Source of the DNA: Actinoplanes campanulatus
GTDB lineage: Bacteria; Actinomycetota; Actinomycetes; Mycobacteriales; Micromonosporaceae
Reading direction: 5' to 3'
Assembly (NCBI RefSeq): GCF_014647795.1
Contig: NZ_BMPW01000016.1
Span: forward strand, 184,927 to 248,926
Length of the DNA stretch: 64,000 nucleotides
The position numbers and the translations under genes are program-made. Below the pieces are notes generated by a model, which worked only from the letters and a program-made list of their open reading frames with translations, made no database searches and had not been told where the DNA came from. Below are positions 51,935-61,044 of the stretch, in pieces (the stretch's first letter is position 1; every line of letters begins with the position of its first letter).

Positions 51935-52633
51935 TCAACGGTCCGGACCGCTCATACCCGTCCGGTCATGCGCGAAGCCCGCCCAGTCGACGGCATCGGC
52001 ACGGTTGACTTTGCGATAGAACTCCTGAGCCTCGGTACGCAGCAGCAGCACGGAGGCCGTAGTCAGGGCGAGGAGCACGCCCGCCACCAACAAGCTGTGT
52101 GTCACCGGATACCAGGAGACCAGCAGATCCTTCAAGAGGTAGTACGCCGGGTTTCCCCGGCTGCCCGAGGTCAGCATCTCCGGCGCTGCGGCCAGTCCAC
52201 AACCCAGACCCGCCCACGCGGCCACAGCCACCAGCCACACGCCGACCTGCACCCACCGCAGCCGGAAACGAAGCAACCACGCGAGCCAGCCAGTCGTCAG
52301 CAGAACCATCCCGGCGGCCAACATGTCGTAGAGCAGCCGTGCGCGGACATCCGCCGGCACGTCCGCGACCTTCTCTCCTAGAGCCGCCATCGCCTGCAGG
52401 TAGACGTCGTAGGCGTCGTCGGCGACATCGAGATGACGTCTGGCGGCGATCGTAATGATCACCAGGGGTACTGCCAGCACGACCGCGACCAGCAGTGCCA
52501 CTCGCGCCAGCCGCGCCGCCGACGGCGGGCGGTCCCCGGCCTCCACTGCCACGGCGACTCCCTCATCAAATGATCTTGGCTGGTCACGATAGGGGACGAC
52601 GTGCCATTCGCCAACGCCGGCTTCCGGCGCCAC
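51935..52633 (-). CDS. Membrane protein of unknown function
   Basis: The 232-residue protein has about four membrane helices (ALLVAVVLAVPLVIITIAA first) and a helical extracytoplasmic loop with LQAMAALGEKVADVPADVRA. Its cytoplasmic tail is EAQEFYRKVNRADAVDWAGF. GTG 52633 is the longest start; a later one is possible. No family was recognised. It lies near another orphan membrane gene (51269), but 200 bases separate them. Confidence 0.6.
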   Translation of the reverse strand: MAPEAGVGEWHVVPYRDQPRSFDEGVAVAVEAGDRPPSAARLARVALLVAVVLAVPLVIITIAARRHLDVADDAYDVYLQAMAALGEKVADVPADVRARLLYDMLAAGMVLLTTGWLAWLLRFRLRWVQVGVWLVAVAAWAGLGCGLAAAPEMLTSGSRGNPAYYLLKDLLVSWYPVTHSLLVAGVLLALTTASVLLLRTEAQEFYRKVNRADAVDWAGFAHDRTGMSGPDR

Positions 52634-52699
52634 AGCGGCCCGTCAGCAAGAAGCGAAACCACAGGCCATTGCCCGACGATGGCCCTGCTGACGTGTCGA

Positions 52700-52735
52700 A
52701 CGGCCGTGACCGACGCATCCGCCGGCCACGGCCGT
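52700..52735 (-). terminator. Hairpin after the large Ig-like protein gene
   Basis: ACGGCCGTG pairs with CACGGCCGT (9 bp) around an 18-base loop, 10 bases past the stop codon on the minus strand. Confidence 0.5.
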
Positions 52736-52744
52736 GAACAAGTG

Positions 52745-55051
52745 TCAGCGGCGGTAGGTCCGCTTGGTGGTCAGCTTGCTGTTGCCCGCCCGGTCGTAGA
52801 CGCGGAGCTGGACTGTGAACTTCTTGCCGTACTTCTTCGGATTGATCTTGAAGCCCCAGCCGGCGTGGTAGTCGGTGGCGACCTTCTTGCCGTTGATCAG
52901 CAGCTCGACGCGGGCGATGCCGTTTCTGTCACTCGCGTTGGCGGTGACGCTGAACGTCCTGGTCACCTTCGCCTTGTTCGCCGGAGCGCTCTTGAGCGAC
53001 ACCGCCGGGGCGGTGTTGTCGACGATCACGGTCCGCTTGAACTGTGCGACGTTGCCGAGCCGGTCAGCGACCTCCCAGACGATCGTTTTAGCGCCGTCCC
53101 TGCCGGACGCCACCCTCGCCGACGACTGCGAGCCGGTGAGGCGAACCGGTGCCAGCAGCGTGCTGTAGACCTTGCCGTGCGGGTCATTGACCGCGACGGA
53201 GGTGACGAACGAGGTGCCCCGGATCAGCGTGTTCTGCGCCGGCGCGACAACAGTCGCCGAGACGGTCCGGTCGATGTTCGCGGTGAAGGATTTCGAGGTG
53301 GTGTGACCCGCGGCATCCCAGACGCGGAGTTCCATTTGAGCGGTCGGGGCGGTGATGGTGCCTGCGTCCCAGGCGAAGGACCGCATGGTCGAGGCCAAGA
53401 CCCCATTGACCCACCATTCGGTACGGGTGATCGGCGACTCGTCGGTGACCGTGTACTCCAGGCCGCCCCTGGCACCGATCCAGCCCGTACCGGTGTCCAC
53501 CCGGTTCGGCAGGTACGCACTGACGGTGTCCACCCGGTTGATGACAGGTGCCTCGTCGTCGACGAGGTAGTCGGTGCTCACGTGCCAGACGTTCCCGACC
53601 TGGTCCACGGCCAGAAACGCGGGCGGCGCCGCGTCGTCCGTCGCGTTCCAGATGTAGGTCCAGGGCGCCGCGGTGAGCGTGGTGACGAGCTCATCGGTCC
53701 GGCCGTTGAGAACCCGCACCTCAGCCACATCTGCCGGCAGGTCCTTGAGCTCGACCGTCACCGAGCCGGAGCGCAGCGACGACTTCGGCGCCGGCGACAC
53801 CGAGTACCTGGGGGACCGGCGATCCACGCGCACCGTCACACTGACCGGCTCGCTGACGTTGCCGCCCACGTCGTACGCCTTGATGGTGAGCATGTTGTCG
53901 GCCTCGGAGTCATAACCCACTTGCTGGCTCAGCTTGCACAGCCAGAGGTCGGACGCGGCCTGCTGCGTGCAGGTGGAGAGCGTGGTGGCGGGCGCGCCGG
54001 TGACCTCCACCTTGGTGACCCTGGCGTTGTCCGTCACCCGTGCCTGGAAGGAACTCACGTAGGGAACCCGCTGGTGCGCTACCAGACCGGCGTCCTCGAT
54101 CACCGGCTTGGTCTCGTCGACGGCCCCGTCGACAATCAGAGCCGCCCGGTTGTTCGACTTGTCGGCATCGCCGGTGAAACGCTCGCACTTGCAGTCCGGA
54201 TTGACCTCGACCGACCCGGCGGCACCCGCACCGGCGCGGTTGATCCGCAGAGAGAGCTTCCAGGTCTTGATCTCGCCGACCTTGAACCGGTAGGCGGTTT
54301 CGCACATGGCCTGCGTGGTGGTCACCCGGTGACAGTCGGGTGCGCTGACGATGGTGGTGCCCTCCGGGGCTGTCGCGACGACCCAGCCGACGCCGAGGCC
54401 GGACCGGCGGAAGTCGAGGGTCGCCGGTCCGTCGTTGCGCACGCCGAACTCGGTCTCCACGACGTCACCGACCCACCCGGACGCCGTGTCACCGATGGCG
54501 ACAAGGTCGGTGCCCTGGTTGCCGGTCACGGAGACGGAGAACCGCTGCCAGCTACCGTCCTCGCTCTCGCCGATCCGGTCGCCCTCCTGCAGCCGAAGAG
54601 CCGAACCGGTACCCGGGGTGCCCGCACTGACGTGCTCGGAAGCGGGTGCCCACTGGTAGAAGCTGTCCTGGAAGCTCGGCGCGTATGTGTCCGTGCGAAT
54701 CCGGAACGGCACGACGAGCCGGTACGACTCGCCCGGCTCCAGGGTCTGGGCGAAGATGCACGCCCGGACCAGGCCATCTTCGTACTCACAGTTCGAGTGC
54801 TGTTCCAGGTCCTGGAAAGCCCAGACGGTGTCGAAGTCGACCGCGACGCCGTCGAGCGCGGTGTCACCGCTGTTGGTCACCGACAGCGTGACGTCGAAAC
54901 GCTCGCCCAGCGCGGCGGTGATCTGTTGCGGACCGCCGGCTGTCAGAACCGGCGTGTCCGCTGCGTGGGCCGGGACGCTCAGGCCGGTGACCGACAACGC
55001 GGTCGCGGTCAGCCCGCCGAGCGCCCAGCGAAGAATGGAATGTCGTGACAA
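52745..55051 (-). CDS. Large secreted multi-Ig-like protein
   Basis: The 768-residue precursor has a signal peptide (WALGGLTATALSVTGLSVPA). An N-terminal CARDB/DUF11-like beta-domain (RFDVTLSVTNSGDTALDGV) leads, followed by several Ig-like modules with recurring VDNTAP or DDEAP boundaries. The terminal module is LLINGKKVATDY...AKRTYRR-like (TTKRTYRR), shared with the copper radical oxidase and the 32386 remnant. TTG 55051 is used because GGGGGG lies just upstream and the signal peptide follows directly. Its frame extends upstream without a start signal. Adhesin or scaffold roles are plausible but unproven. Confidence 0.8.
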   Translation of the reverse strand: MSRHSILRWALGGLTATALSVTGLSVPAHAADTPVLTAGGPQQITAALGERFDVTLSVTNSGDTALDGVAVDFDTVWAFQDLEQHSNCEYEDGLVRACIFAQTLEPGESYRLVVPFRIRTDTYAPSFQDSFYQWAPASEHVSAGTPGTGSALRLQEGDRIGESEDGSWQRFSVSVTGNQGTDLVAIGDTASGWVGDVVETEFGVRNDGPATLDFRRSGLGVGWVVATAPEGTTIVSAPDCHRVTTTQAMCETAYRFKVGEIKTWKLSLRINRAGAGAAGSVEVNPDCKCERFTGDADKSNNRAALIVDGAVDETKPVIEDAGLVAHQRVPYVSSFQARVTDNARVTKVEVTGAPATTLSTCTQQAASDLWLCKLSQQVGYDSEADNMLTIKAYDVGGNVSEPVSVTVRVDRRSPRYSVSPAPKSSLRSGSVTVELKDLPADVAEVRVLNGRTDELVTTLTAAPWTYIWNATDDAAPPAFLAVDQVGNVWHVSTDYLVDDEAPVINRVDTVSAYLPNRVDTGTGWIGARGGLEYTVTDESPITRTEWWVNGVLASTMRSFAWDAGTITAPTAQMELRVWDAAGHTTSKSFTANIDRTVSATVVAPAQNTLIRGTSFVTSVAVNDPHGKVYSTLLAPVRLTGSQSSARVASGRDGAKTIVWEVADRLGNVAQFKRTVIVDNTAPAVSLKSAPANKAKVTRTFSVTANASDRNGIARVELLINGKKVATDYHAGWGFKINPKKYGKKFTVQLRVYDRAGNSKLTTKRTYRR

Positions 55052-55269
55052 AGAGGCCCCCCGCAGGAAGTCGTCGGCTGCACAGCCGGACGCCGACCGA
55101 ACGGTACCGTAGCGGCCCTTCGCCCGGTAAGCCTGGCGAACGTCGATGTAGCCGGAGTGGCCGAAGGCACCCGAATCCCTGACCTTGTGATCCGCAGAGC
55201 GCCGCAACCCGGTCCGTGACCTCCGCCACCTCGGTACGCCCCAAGGGCCTACCGTGAGTATGTTTTTGA

Positions 55270-55283
55270 ACTGACCGGTCAGT
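55270..55283. promoter_or_regulatory. TetR-type operator palindrome
   Basis: ACTGACCGGTCAGT is a perfect 14-bp palindrome 18 bases before the ABC ATPase start. Sites with this TGACCGGTCA core are typical for TetR regulators of YhgE/Pip operons. The TetR gene closes this operon. Confidence 0.75.
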
Positions 55284-55300
55284 CTAAAAAGGGGGTCGCC

Positions 55301-56197
55301 ATGTCGGTGCTCACCGCGAGCAGGGCGGGGGTGCGGCACCATCGCCGCTGGCTCGTCCGCGATCTCGACCTGCGGGTCGACACCGGCGAGACCGTCGCGG
55401 TGATCGGTCCACCGGGCAGCGGCCGAACCAGCACCCTGCTCGCACTGGCGCGACGGCTCCGGCTCACCACCGGAAAAATCGAGATCGGGGGTACGGCGGC
55501 GCTCGCTCACGTGCCCGGCGTGGAGGAGCCCGAACCCGTCTTCACGGTCCGGGAGCATGTCGAAGAGCGACTGGCATTGCTCGGCCGCCCTCGACGCGCG
55601 GCCGCCACGGTCCCGCTGTACGGCCTCGACCCGGACCAGCGAGGGCGGGATCTGTCGCCCTACCAGCGGCACCTTCTCGGGCTGGCCCTGGCCGTGCTGA
55701 CCGACCCGGCGGTGATCGCACTCGACGGCGTCGACGCCGGGCTCGACCGCGCGGAGCAGAACGCTCTCTGGAGGCTGCTCGCCGAGATCGCCACCGGCGG
55801 GACCGCGGTGCTGGTCACGGCCCGGGAGATCGACGCGGCCCTCGTGAACCATGTGGTGCTCCTCGACGATCCCCGCACCGGCACCCCGGGCCGCCCGCTG
55901 GTCACCTCGACCGCCGGCACCTTCGCCGAGGTGGAGCCGGTCGAGCAGTCCGCGGGGTGCGAGTCCGCCGAAGCCGAACCGGCGCCGGAGAACCCGGCGA
56001 AGGCCGAGACGGGCACGGGCGAGCTGCCGGCAGCGGACGGCGAACCGGCGGAAGCGCGGGGCGTCGGCTCGACCGGGGAGGAGGGCGCGTCACCCGTACC
56101 CCGGAGGGATCTGAAAGAGGGACCACCGGAGCGCCCGGCGGATGAGCGGCGACCGCCCGCCGGGACCACGTCCGAGGATGTCGAGGAAGAGGTGTGA
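55301..56197 (+). CDS. Degenerate ABC-type ATP-binding protein of YhgE/Pip operon
   Basis: The 298-residue protein has an ABC fold with changed motifs. Walker A is GPPGSGRTS (Arg42 replaces the catalytic Lys), the signature is LSPYQ instead of LSGGQ, and Walker B is AVIALDGVD (Gly143 replaces the catalytic Glu). The last 90 residues are a low-complexity Glu/Pro/Ala tail. It probably binds nucleotide weakly or not at all and may be a structural partner of the membrane protein encoded next (1-bp overlap, TGATG). GGGGG lies upstream of ATG 55301. Confidence 0.82.
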   Translation: MSVLTASRAGVRHHRRWLVRDLDLRVDTGETVAVIGPPGSGRTSTLLALARRLRLTTGKIEIGGTAALAHVPGVEEPEPVFTVREHVEERLALLGRPRRAAATVPLYGLDPDQRGRDLSPYQRHLLGLALAVLTDPAVIALDGVDAGLDRAEQNALWRLLAEIATGGTAVLVTAREIDAALVNHVVLLDDPRTGTPGRPLVTSTAGTFAEVEPVEQSAGCESAEAEPAPENPAKAETGTGELPAADGEPAEARGVGSTGEEGASPVPRRDLKEGPPERPADERRPPAGTTSEDVEEEV

Positions 56198-58338
56198 TGC
56201 GGGGCTTTCCGACGCTGTCGCTGGCCGCGATGGAGCTGCGGAGATTTCTGCGCGGACGGCTGACGGCCGCGGCGCTGGCGGTGCTCGCGGTGATTCCATT
56301 GCTGTACGGGGCGTTGTACCTGTACGCGTTCTGGGACCCCTACGGTCGGCTGAACCACATTCCGGCGGCGCTGGTGGTGGAGGATCAGCCGGCGCGCACC
56401 TCCGAGGGGGAAACCGTGCACGCCGGGAAGGATCTCGCCGACGAGCTGGTGGAACGGCAGATCTTCGACTGGCACGTGGTGAACGCGCAGGACGCCGAGG
56501 AGGGCCTGCGAGACGGCAGCTACCAGATCGGACTGCGCATACCCGCGGACTTCTCCGCATCTCTGGCGGCCGCCCCGGAATCGGACAGAGAACCGCGGAA
56601 CGCTCAGCTGAAAGCGATCAGCGACGACGCCACCAACTACCTCTCCGGGGTCTTCGCCCGCACCGCTTTCGACGAGGTCCGGGCGGCCGCGTCGGCGAGC
56701 GCGTCGGCCGAGTACTTCGACCGGATGCTGATCGGATTCACCGATCTGAAGGAGGAGACCGGCAAGGCCGCGAACGGCGCCGCCGATCTGCGTGACGGCG
56801 CCCGGAAGGCCACATCCGGTGCGGGACAGCTGGCGAACCGCCTGGACTCGGCGGACGACGGCGCGGGGCGGCTGGCTTCCGGACTGCGCCAGGCCGGCTC
56901 CGGTGTGGATGGTCTGGCCGACGGTCTGCAGCAGTTGAAGACGGGCTCGGCCCAGGTGGCGTCCGGCACCGCCGAGGCGGCGCGCGGCACCCGGAAGCTG
57001 GCCGACAAGGTCGACGCGGCGGCCGACACGTACGGCCCGTTTTTGACCGAGAACGCGAAGGAGATCGAAGCCGGGGCGAAGCTGGTGGCCCGGGGCGCCG
57101 ACAAGCTCGCGGACCACGTCGGGGACATCGAGGAAGCCTCGGACCGGGCGGTCACCGAAGCCCGCAAACTGCGCAAGTACCTCGACGGGTTGCCGAGTGA
57201 GACACCCGGCCTGGCCGACGCGCAAGCCCTCGCCGACCGGCTGGTGAGCGACGCCGAGCAGGTGCAACGCCAGATCGACGCGGTGGGTTCGGACGAATTG
57301 CGGCGCCGCCTCCACGAGGTGGCCGACATGGCGCGCGACCTGGCGAAGAACGCTCCGCATCTGGCGGCCGACATCACGAAGGCCCGGGCCCAGGTGAACC
57401 GGCTCGCCGACGGCATGGACGAACTGGCGGCCGGTTCGCGGAAGGTGAGCGCCGGCAACGCCGAGGCCGCGAAGGGTGCGACCGAGCTGCGCGGCGGCAT
57501 CTTCCGGCTGGCGAGCGGGGCCCGGCAGTTGGACGGTGGCCTGACGAAACTGTCCAAGGGCGGTCACGAACTGGCCACCGGTCTCGGTGAGTTGCGCAGC
57601 GGGGCGGGTCAGCTGGCCGACGGGCTGGCCGACGGCGCCGCCGAGATTCCCGGCTACGACGACGCCGCCCACCGGGCCGACGTGCTCGCCGACCCGGTCT
57701 CGCTGGACCGTGACGTGCGGCATCCGGCCGGCACCTATGGGGTCGGATTCGCGCCGTACTTCCTGGCCCTGGCGCTCTGGGTCGGAGCGATGATCAACTA
57801 CATGCTGTTGCGGCCGCTGAACCGGCGCTACCTGATGTCCGGTGCACCACCGCTGCGGGTGGCCCTCGCGGGACTGCTCCCCGGTGTGGTGATGGGCGCC
57901 GTCCAGGCCGGCCTGCTCTACGCCGTGGTGCACCTCGTGCTCGGGCTCACGCCGGTGCACGCCGGAGCGACCCTGGCACTGATGTTCGGCACGGCCGCCG
58001 TCTTCGCCGGGATCATGCAGCTGATCGGCGCGGCCCTGGGACCGGCCGGGCGGGTCATGGCGCTGGCGCTGCTGATGTTGCAGCTCACCTCGTCCGGGGG
58101 AACCTATCCGGTCCAGACGTCACCGAGCTTCTTCCAGGCCGTCCATCCACTGCTGCCGATGACGTACGTGGTCGAGGCGATCCGGAATGCCGTCGACGGA
58201 GGCACCGCCGCGATCGTGACACACGACGCGCTGGTCCTGGCCGTCTTCGGTGTCGCCGCGCTGCTGTTGACCGTGCTGCTGGCCGCCCGCAAGCGCCGGA
58301 TGCGCACTGCGGACCTGCACCCGGAACTGGTCCTCTAG
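56197..58338 (+). CDS. YhgE/Pip-domain membrane protein
   Basis: The 713-residue protein has an N-terminal TM helix (ALAVLAVIPLLYGALYLYAF) followed by the YhgE/Pip N domain (NHIPAALVVEDQPA). A long extracytoplasmic helical region rich in heptad-like GAxxLxxGLxxLxxG repeats comes next. Five or six C-terminal TM helices (about 510-700) belong to the ABC-2 permease fold. Related proteins include phage-infection protein PIP and type VII secretion-associated EsaA. ATG 56197 is preferred over GTG 56194 because of GGAAGAGG spacing. The gene lies between its ATPase and TetR. Confidence 0.88.
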   Translation: MRGFPTLSLAAMELRRFLRGRLTAAALAVLAVIPLLYGALYLYAFWDPYGRLNHIPAALVVEDQPARTSEGETVHAGKDLADELVERQIFDWHVVNAQDAEEGLRDGSYQIGLRIPADFSASLAAAPESDREPRNAQLKAISDDATNYLSGVFARTAFDEVRAAASASASAEYFDRMLIGFTDLKEETGKAANGAADLRDGARKATSGAGQLANRLDSADDGAGRLASGLRQAGSGVDGLADGLQQLKTGSAQVASGTAEAARGTRKLADKVDAAADTYGPFLTENAKEIEAGAKLVARGADKLADHVGDIEEASDRAVTEARKLRKYLDGLPSETPGLADAQALADRLVSDAEQVQRQIDAVGSDELRRRLHEVADMARDLAKNAPHLAADITKARAQVNRLADGMDELAAGSRKVSAGNAEAAKGATELRGGIFRLASGARQLDGGLTKLSKGGHELATGLGELRSGAGQLADGLADGAAEIPGYDDAAHRADVLADPVSLDRDVRHPAGTYGVGFAPYFLALALWVGAMINYMLLRPLNRRYLMSGAPPLRVALAGLLPGVVMGAVQAGLLYAVVHLVLGLTPVHAGATLALMFGTAAVFAGIMQLIGAALGPAGRVMALALLMLQLTSSGGTYPVQTSPSFFQAVHPLLPMTYVVEAIRNAVDGGTAAIVTHDALVLAVFGVAALLLTVLLAARKRRMRTADLHPELVL

Positions 58339-58348
58339 GGTTCTACTC

Positions 58349-58939
58349 GTGGAGACCGACGGGCGGAGCCGGCGACGCGAGGACACCCGGCAGCGGCTGT
58401 ACGAGGCCGCTGTCGAACTCATCGCCGAGCAGGGCTTCTCGGCTACCACCGTGGACGACATCGCGCTGCGGGCGAAGGTGGCGAAGGGGACCGTCTACTA
58501 CAACTTCAAGTCGAAGACGGATCTCTTCGAGGAGCTCCTGCGGCACGGGGTGGGCCTGCTCACCGAGCAGTTCCGGCTGGCGGTGGAGGGGTTGCCGCCG
58601 CGGGAGGCGCTGCGTGCGCTGATCCGGGCCCAGCTGGAGTACATCCGGCGGTATCGGGCGTTCGCTCAGCTGCTGCTCTCCGAGATGTGGCGCACCAACC
58701 GGGAGTGGCAGCAGACCCTGATCCTCCTGCGCGAGCAGGCGATCGGGGTGATCGCGCGGACCGTGCAGGAGGGCGTCGACTCCGGCGACCTCCCGGCCGA
58801 GCTGGACGTGCGGGTGGCCTCGGCGGCCCTCTTCGGGGTGGGGCTCGTAGTGGCTGTCGACTGGCTGGTGTTCCAGCCCGACCGGGCGATCGAGGACGTC
58901 GAGGAATCGCTGCTGGCGATCGTGCGCCGGGTGGCGTAG
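58349..58939 (+). CDS. TetR-family transcriptional regulator
   Basis: The 196-residue protein has the canonical N-terminal HTH (AAVELIAEQGFSATTVDDIA, then KGTVYYNFKSK) and a helical ligand domain. It starts at GTG 58349, ten bases after the YhgE/Pip stop, so it is the third gene of the operon. It most likely represses the operon at the palindrome 55270-55283, giving negative feedback (inference). Confidence 0.9.
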   Translation: METDGRSRRREDTRQRLYEAAVELIAEQGFSATTVDDIALRAKVAKGTVYYNFKSKTDLFEELLRHGVGLLTEQFRLAVEGLPPREALRALIRAQLEYIRRYRAFAQLLLSEMWRTNREWQQTLILLREQAIGVIARTVQEGVDSGDLPAELDVRVASAALFGVGLVVAVDWLVFQPDRAIEDVEESLLAIVRRVA

Positions 58940-58964
58940 GGCGCCCCGAACTCTAGGACGGTCA

Positions 58965-59024
58965 TCAGGCGGCCATGCCGTCGAGCAGCATGCGGTCGTC
59001 ATCCACCACGGACACAGTGATCAT
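58965..59024 (-). pseudogene. 19-codon remnant of a response regulator
   Basis: Starting at ATG 59024 the minus strand encodes ITVSVVDDDRMLLDGMAA and then TGA. This is the first beta strand and acidic pocket (DDD) of a receiver domain of the NarL/LuxR type. No further receiver sequence follows, so only the 5' end survives. Confidence 0.55.
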
Positions 59025-59087
59025 GAACGGTGACCGTATGCACACGAGCGGCACGCCGTCAAGACGCCAATGATCGACTTTCGTCAC

Positions 59088-59117
59088 TTGATCAGGGTTT
59101 CTAGTGTGGCGCAGGAT
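59088..59117 (+). promoter_or_regulatory. Possible promoter of the five-repeat secreted protein gene
   Basis: TTGATC (59088-59093) and CAGGAT (59112-59117) are 18 bases apart and fit primary sigma factor boxes moderately. The leader would be about 80 bases. Confidence 0.35.
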
Positions 59118-59201
59118 TGTGTCCGGGCTGCGGCCACCGTCCACTCGCGCCTGTCCAGCCGGCGCGCTGCCACCAACGTTCCACCATCTCAAGGAGCACC
59201 G

Positions 59202-60974
59202 TTGCGATTCATTCGCATCCGAGCCATCACCGCTGCGGCAGCCCTCGGGTTGTCCACGGTCCCACTGATACCCGGCACCGCCGCATCGGCCGCCGATGAC
59301 GTCGTCGAGTGGGCCACCACCAACGGCGAGCCGGTGAGCATCACCACCACCACCGCCGGCCAGAAGGCGTACGTCTACTTCAGCGGTTCCGTGGGCCGGC
59401 ACCTGACCATCTCGTGCGAGAAGAGCGCGGGCACGCCGACGTACGTGCTGCAGGCGTTCGACGGCAGCCAGGTCGAGGGCTCACGCACCTGCGACGCCAC
59501 CCGGCCCACCGACATCAACCTGCTCAAGGCGGACGGCCGCTACCGGCTGCTGGTCACTGACCGCAACGCGCAGACCTTCGGCGCGACCGTCAAGGTCCAG
59601 CAGTTCGACAACGCCGCGGGCACCCTGATGGCCGGCGCCCAGCCGATCACGGTGAAGACCGCCGATGCCAAGCAGAACGTCTCCCTCGCCCTGGCGATGA
59701 CGGACGGCGACCGGGTGCAGCTGACCTGCCAGGCGACCGGTGCCACCTCCGAAGTCACGGTGATCGGCCCGCGCGGCACTGTCGTCCAGCCCGATCTGGG
59801 CACCAACGCGGCCGCGTGTTCCAGTTTCAGCGTCGGTGAGGGCCCGCTGATCACCGCCACCGAGACCGGCTTGTACCAGTTCGTGATTCACCCGATGTTC
59901 TCGGGCCAGGTCAAGACCGTGACCGCGGCCGCCGTCCGGGTGGCCGCCGACGCCACCGGCCTGATCGCCACGGACGGCACCCCGCTGACCCTCGCCACGA
60001 CGGGCGCCTACCAGCGCGTCAAGACGACGTTCTCGCTGGCGGCACCCACCCAGGTGTACGTCACCTGCGCCCGCAAAGGCGACGATTCCGCCTTCATCAC
60101 GCTGTACCGCCCGACCGGCGTGAGCGAGAAGTTCGGCCCGTGCCAGTACTCCGGACCCGGTACCGAGGCGACCGCGTTCGGCGAGCGACTGAACCTGCCC
60201 GCGGGCAGCTGGACGATGGTCGCCGACCCCGACGGGATGAGCACCAACGAGTTCACCCTCCAGGTGCACACCGTGCCCGCGCCTGTGACGGCCGAGCTGC
60301 CCCTCGACGGCACCCCGGTCACCCTGAACACCACCACGCCGGGCCAGCTGGCCCAGTTCACGGTCAACGCCGCGGGCGGCGAACGGGTCTTCATCGGCTG
60401 CCGGCTCGGCACCTACCGCGAGCCGAACCCGTGGACCTACGACGCCCCGGCCGGCGTCGGCTTCACCCACCCGGCCGGGCAGTTCAGCGACAGCGGCAGC
60501 TGCGGCAAGCCGGACCAGAGTGACTACCCGAAGGTCTTCTTCGGGTACGGCATCCCCCTGGTCCGGGCCGGAAAGCACACGCTGACCGTGCGGATGCGGA
60601 TGGCGGAGACGAACTCGGTGACGCTCTGGGCGTACAAGATCCCGGCCGTCACCGAGGCGACCGCGACCACGGACGGCACCCCGGCGACGGTGGAGACCTT
60701 GGTGGCCGGTCAGGGGGCGCTCATCCGATTCCCGGGCGTGGCGGGCCAGAAGTACACGGTGTCGTGCGACGTCACGGGAGCGCCGCGATCCGCTTTCCTG
60801 ATGCTGACCAGCCCGAGCGACGCGTTCGTCGACAGCCCGTACTCCACGGACTGCGGCCCGACCGGCACCTTCACCACGGCCGCGCTGAAGGAGTCCGGCG
60901 ACTTCCGGCTCAACCTGCACTTCCAGGGCGACGGTACCGGCAAGGCAACGGTGACGGTCCGGCCCGCGAGCTGA
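59202..60974 (+). CDS. Secreted five-repeat beta protein, unknown
   Basis: The 590-residue precursor has a signal peptide (AITAAAALGLSTVPLIPGTA). Five units of about 105-120 residues begin near residues 43, 146, 260, 370 and 492. Each has G(T/E/Q)PxTxxT...G(Q) then a hydrophobic strand and a lone Cys (LTISCEK, VQLTCQA, VYVTCAR, VFIGCRL, YTVSCDV). Further Cys in most units suggest one disulfide each. The fold resembles bacterial pre-peptidase or Ig-like domains, but no family is certain. TTG 59202 has AAGGAG upstream. Confidence 0.78.
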   Translation: MRFIRIRAITAAAALGLSTVPLIPGTAASAADDVVEWATTNGEPVSITTTTAGQKAYVYFSGSVGRHLTISCEKSAGTPTYVLQAFDGSQVEGSRTCDATRPTDINLLKADGRYRLLVTDRNAQTFGATVKVQQFDNAAGTLMAGAQPITVKTADAKQNVSLALAMTDGDRVQLTCQATGATSEVTVIGPRGTVVQPDLGTNAAACSSFSVGEGPLITATETGLYQFVIHPMFSGQVKTVTAAAVRVAADATGLIATDGTPLTLATTGAYQRVKTTFSLAAPTQVYVTCARKGDDSAFITLYRPTGVSEKFGPCQYSGPGTEATAFGERLNLPAGSWTMVADPDGMSTNEFTLQVHTVPAPVTAELPLDGTPVTLNTTTPGQLAQFTVNAAGGERVFIGCRLGTYREPNPWTYDAPAGVGFTHPAGQFSDSGSCGKPDQSDYPKVFFGYGIPLVRAGKHTLTVRMRMAETNSVTLWAYKIPAVTEATATTDGTPATVETLVAGQGALIRFPGVAGQKYTVSCDVTGAPRSAFLMLTSPSDAFVDSPYSTDCGPTGTFTTAALKESGDFRLNLHFQGDGTGKATVTVRPAS

Positions 60975-60989
60975 CCACGACCGCACCAC

Positions 60990-61022
60990 CCGCAGGGGCC
61001 CGGCAGCGCCGGTCCCCTGCGG
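60990..61022 (+). terminator. Two-part hairpin after the five-repeat protein gene
   Basis: CCGCAGGGG pairs with CCCCTGCGG and an inner CCGGC pairs with GCCGG. Confidence 0.7.
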
Positions 61023-61044
61023 CGTCTTCACCGGCTCGGCGGGA

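Noticed and set aside
52745-55852. Longer start (to 55852) for the large Ig protein
   Set aside because: The extension runs antisense through the ABC ATPase gene and its promoter and lacks coding character; TTG 55051 precedes a proper signal peptide.
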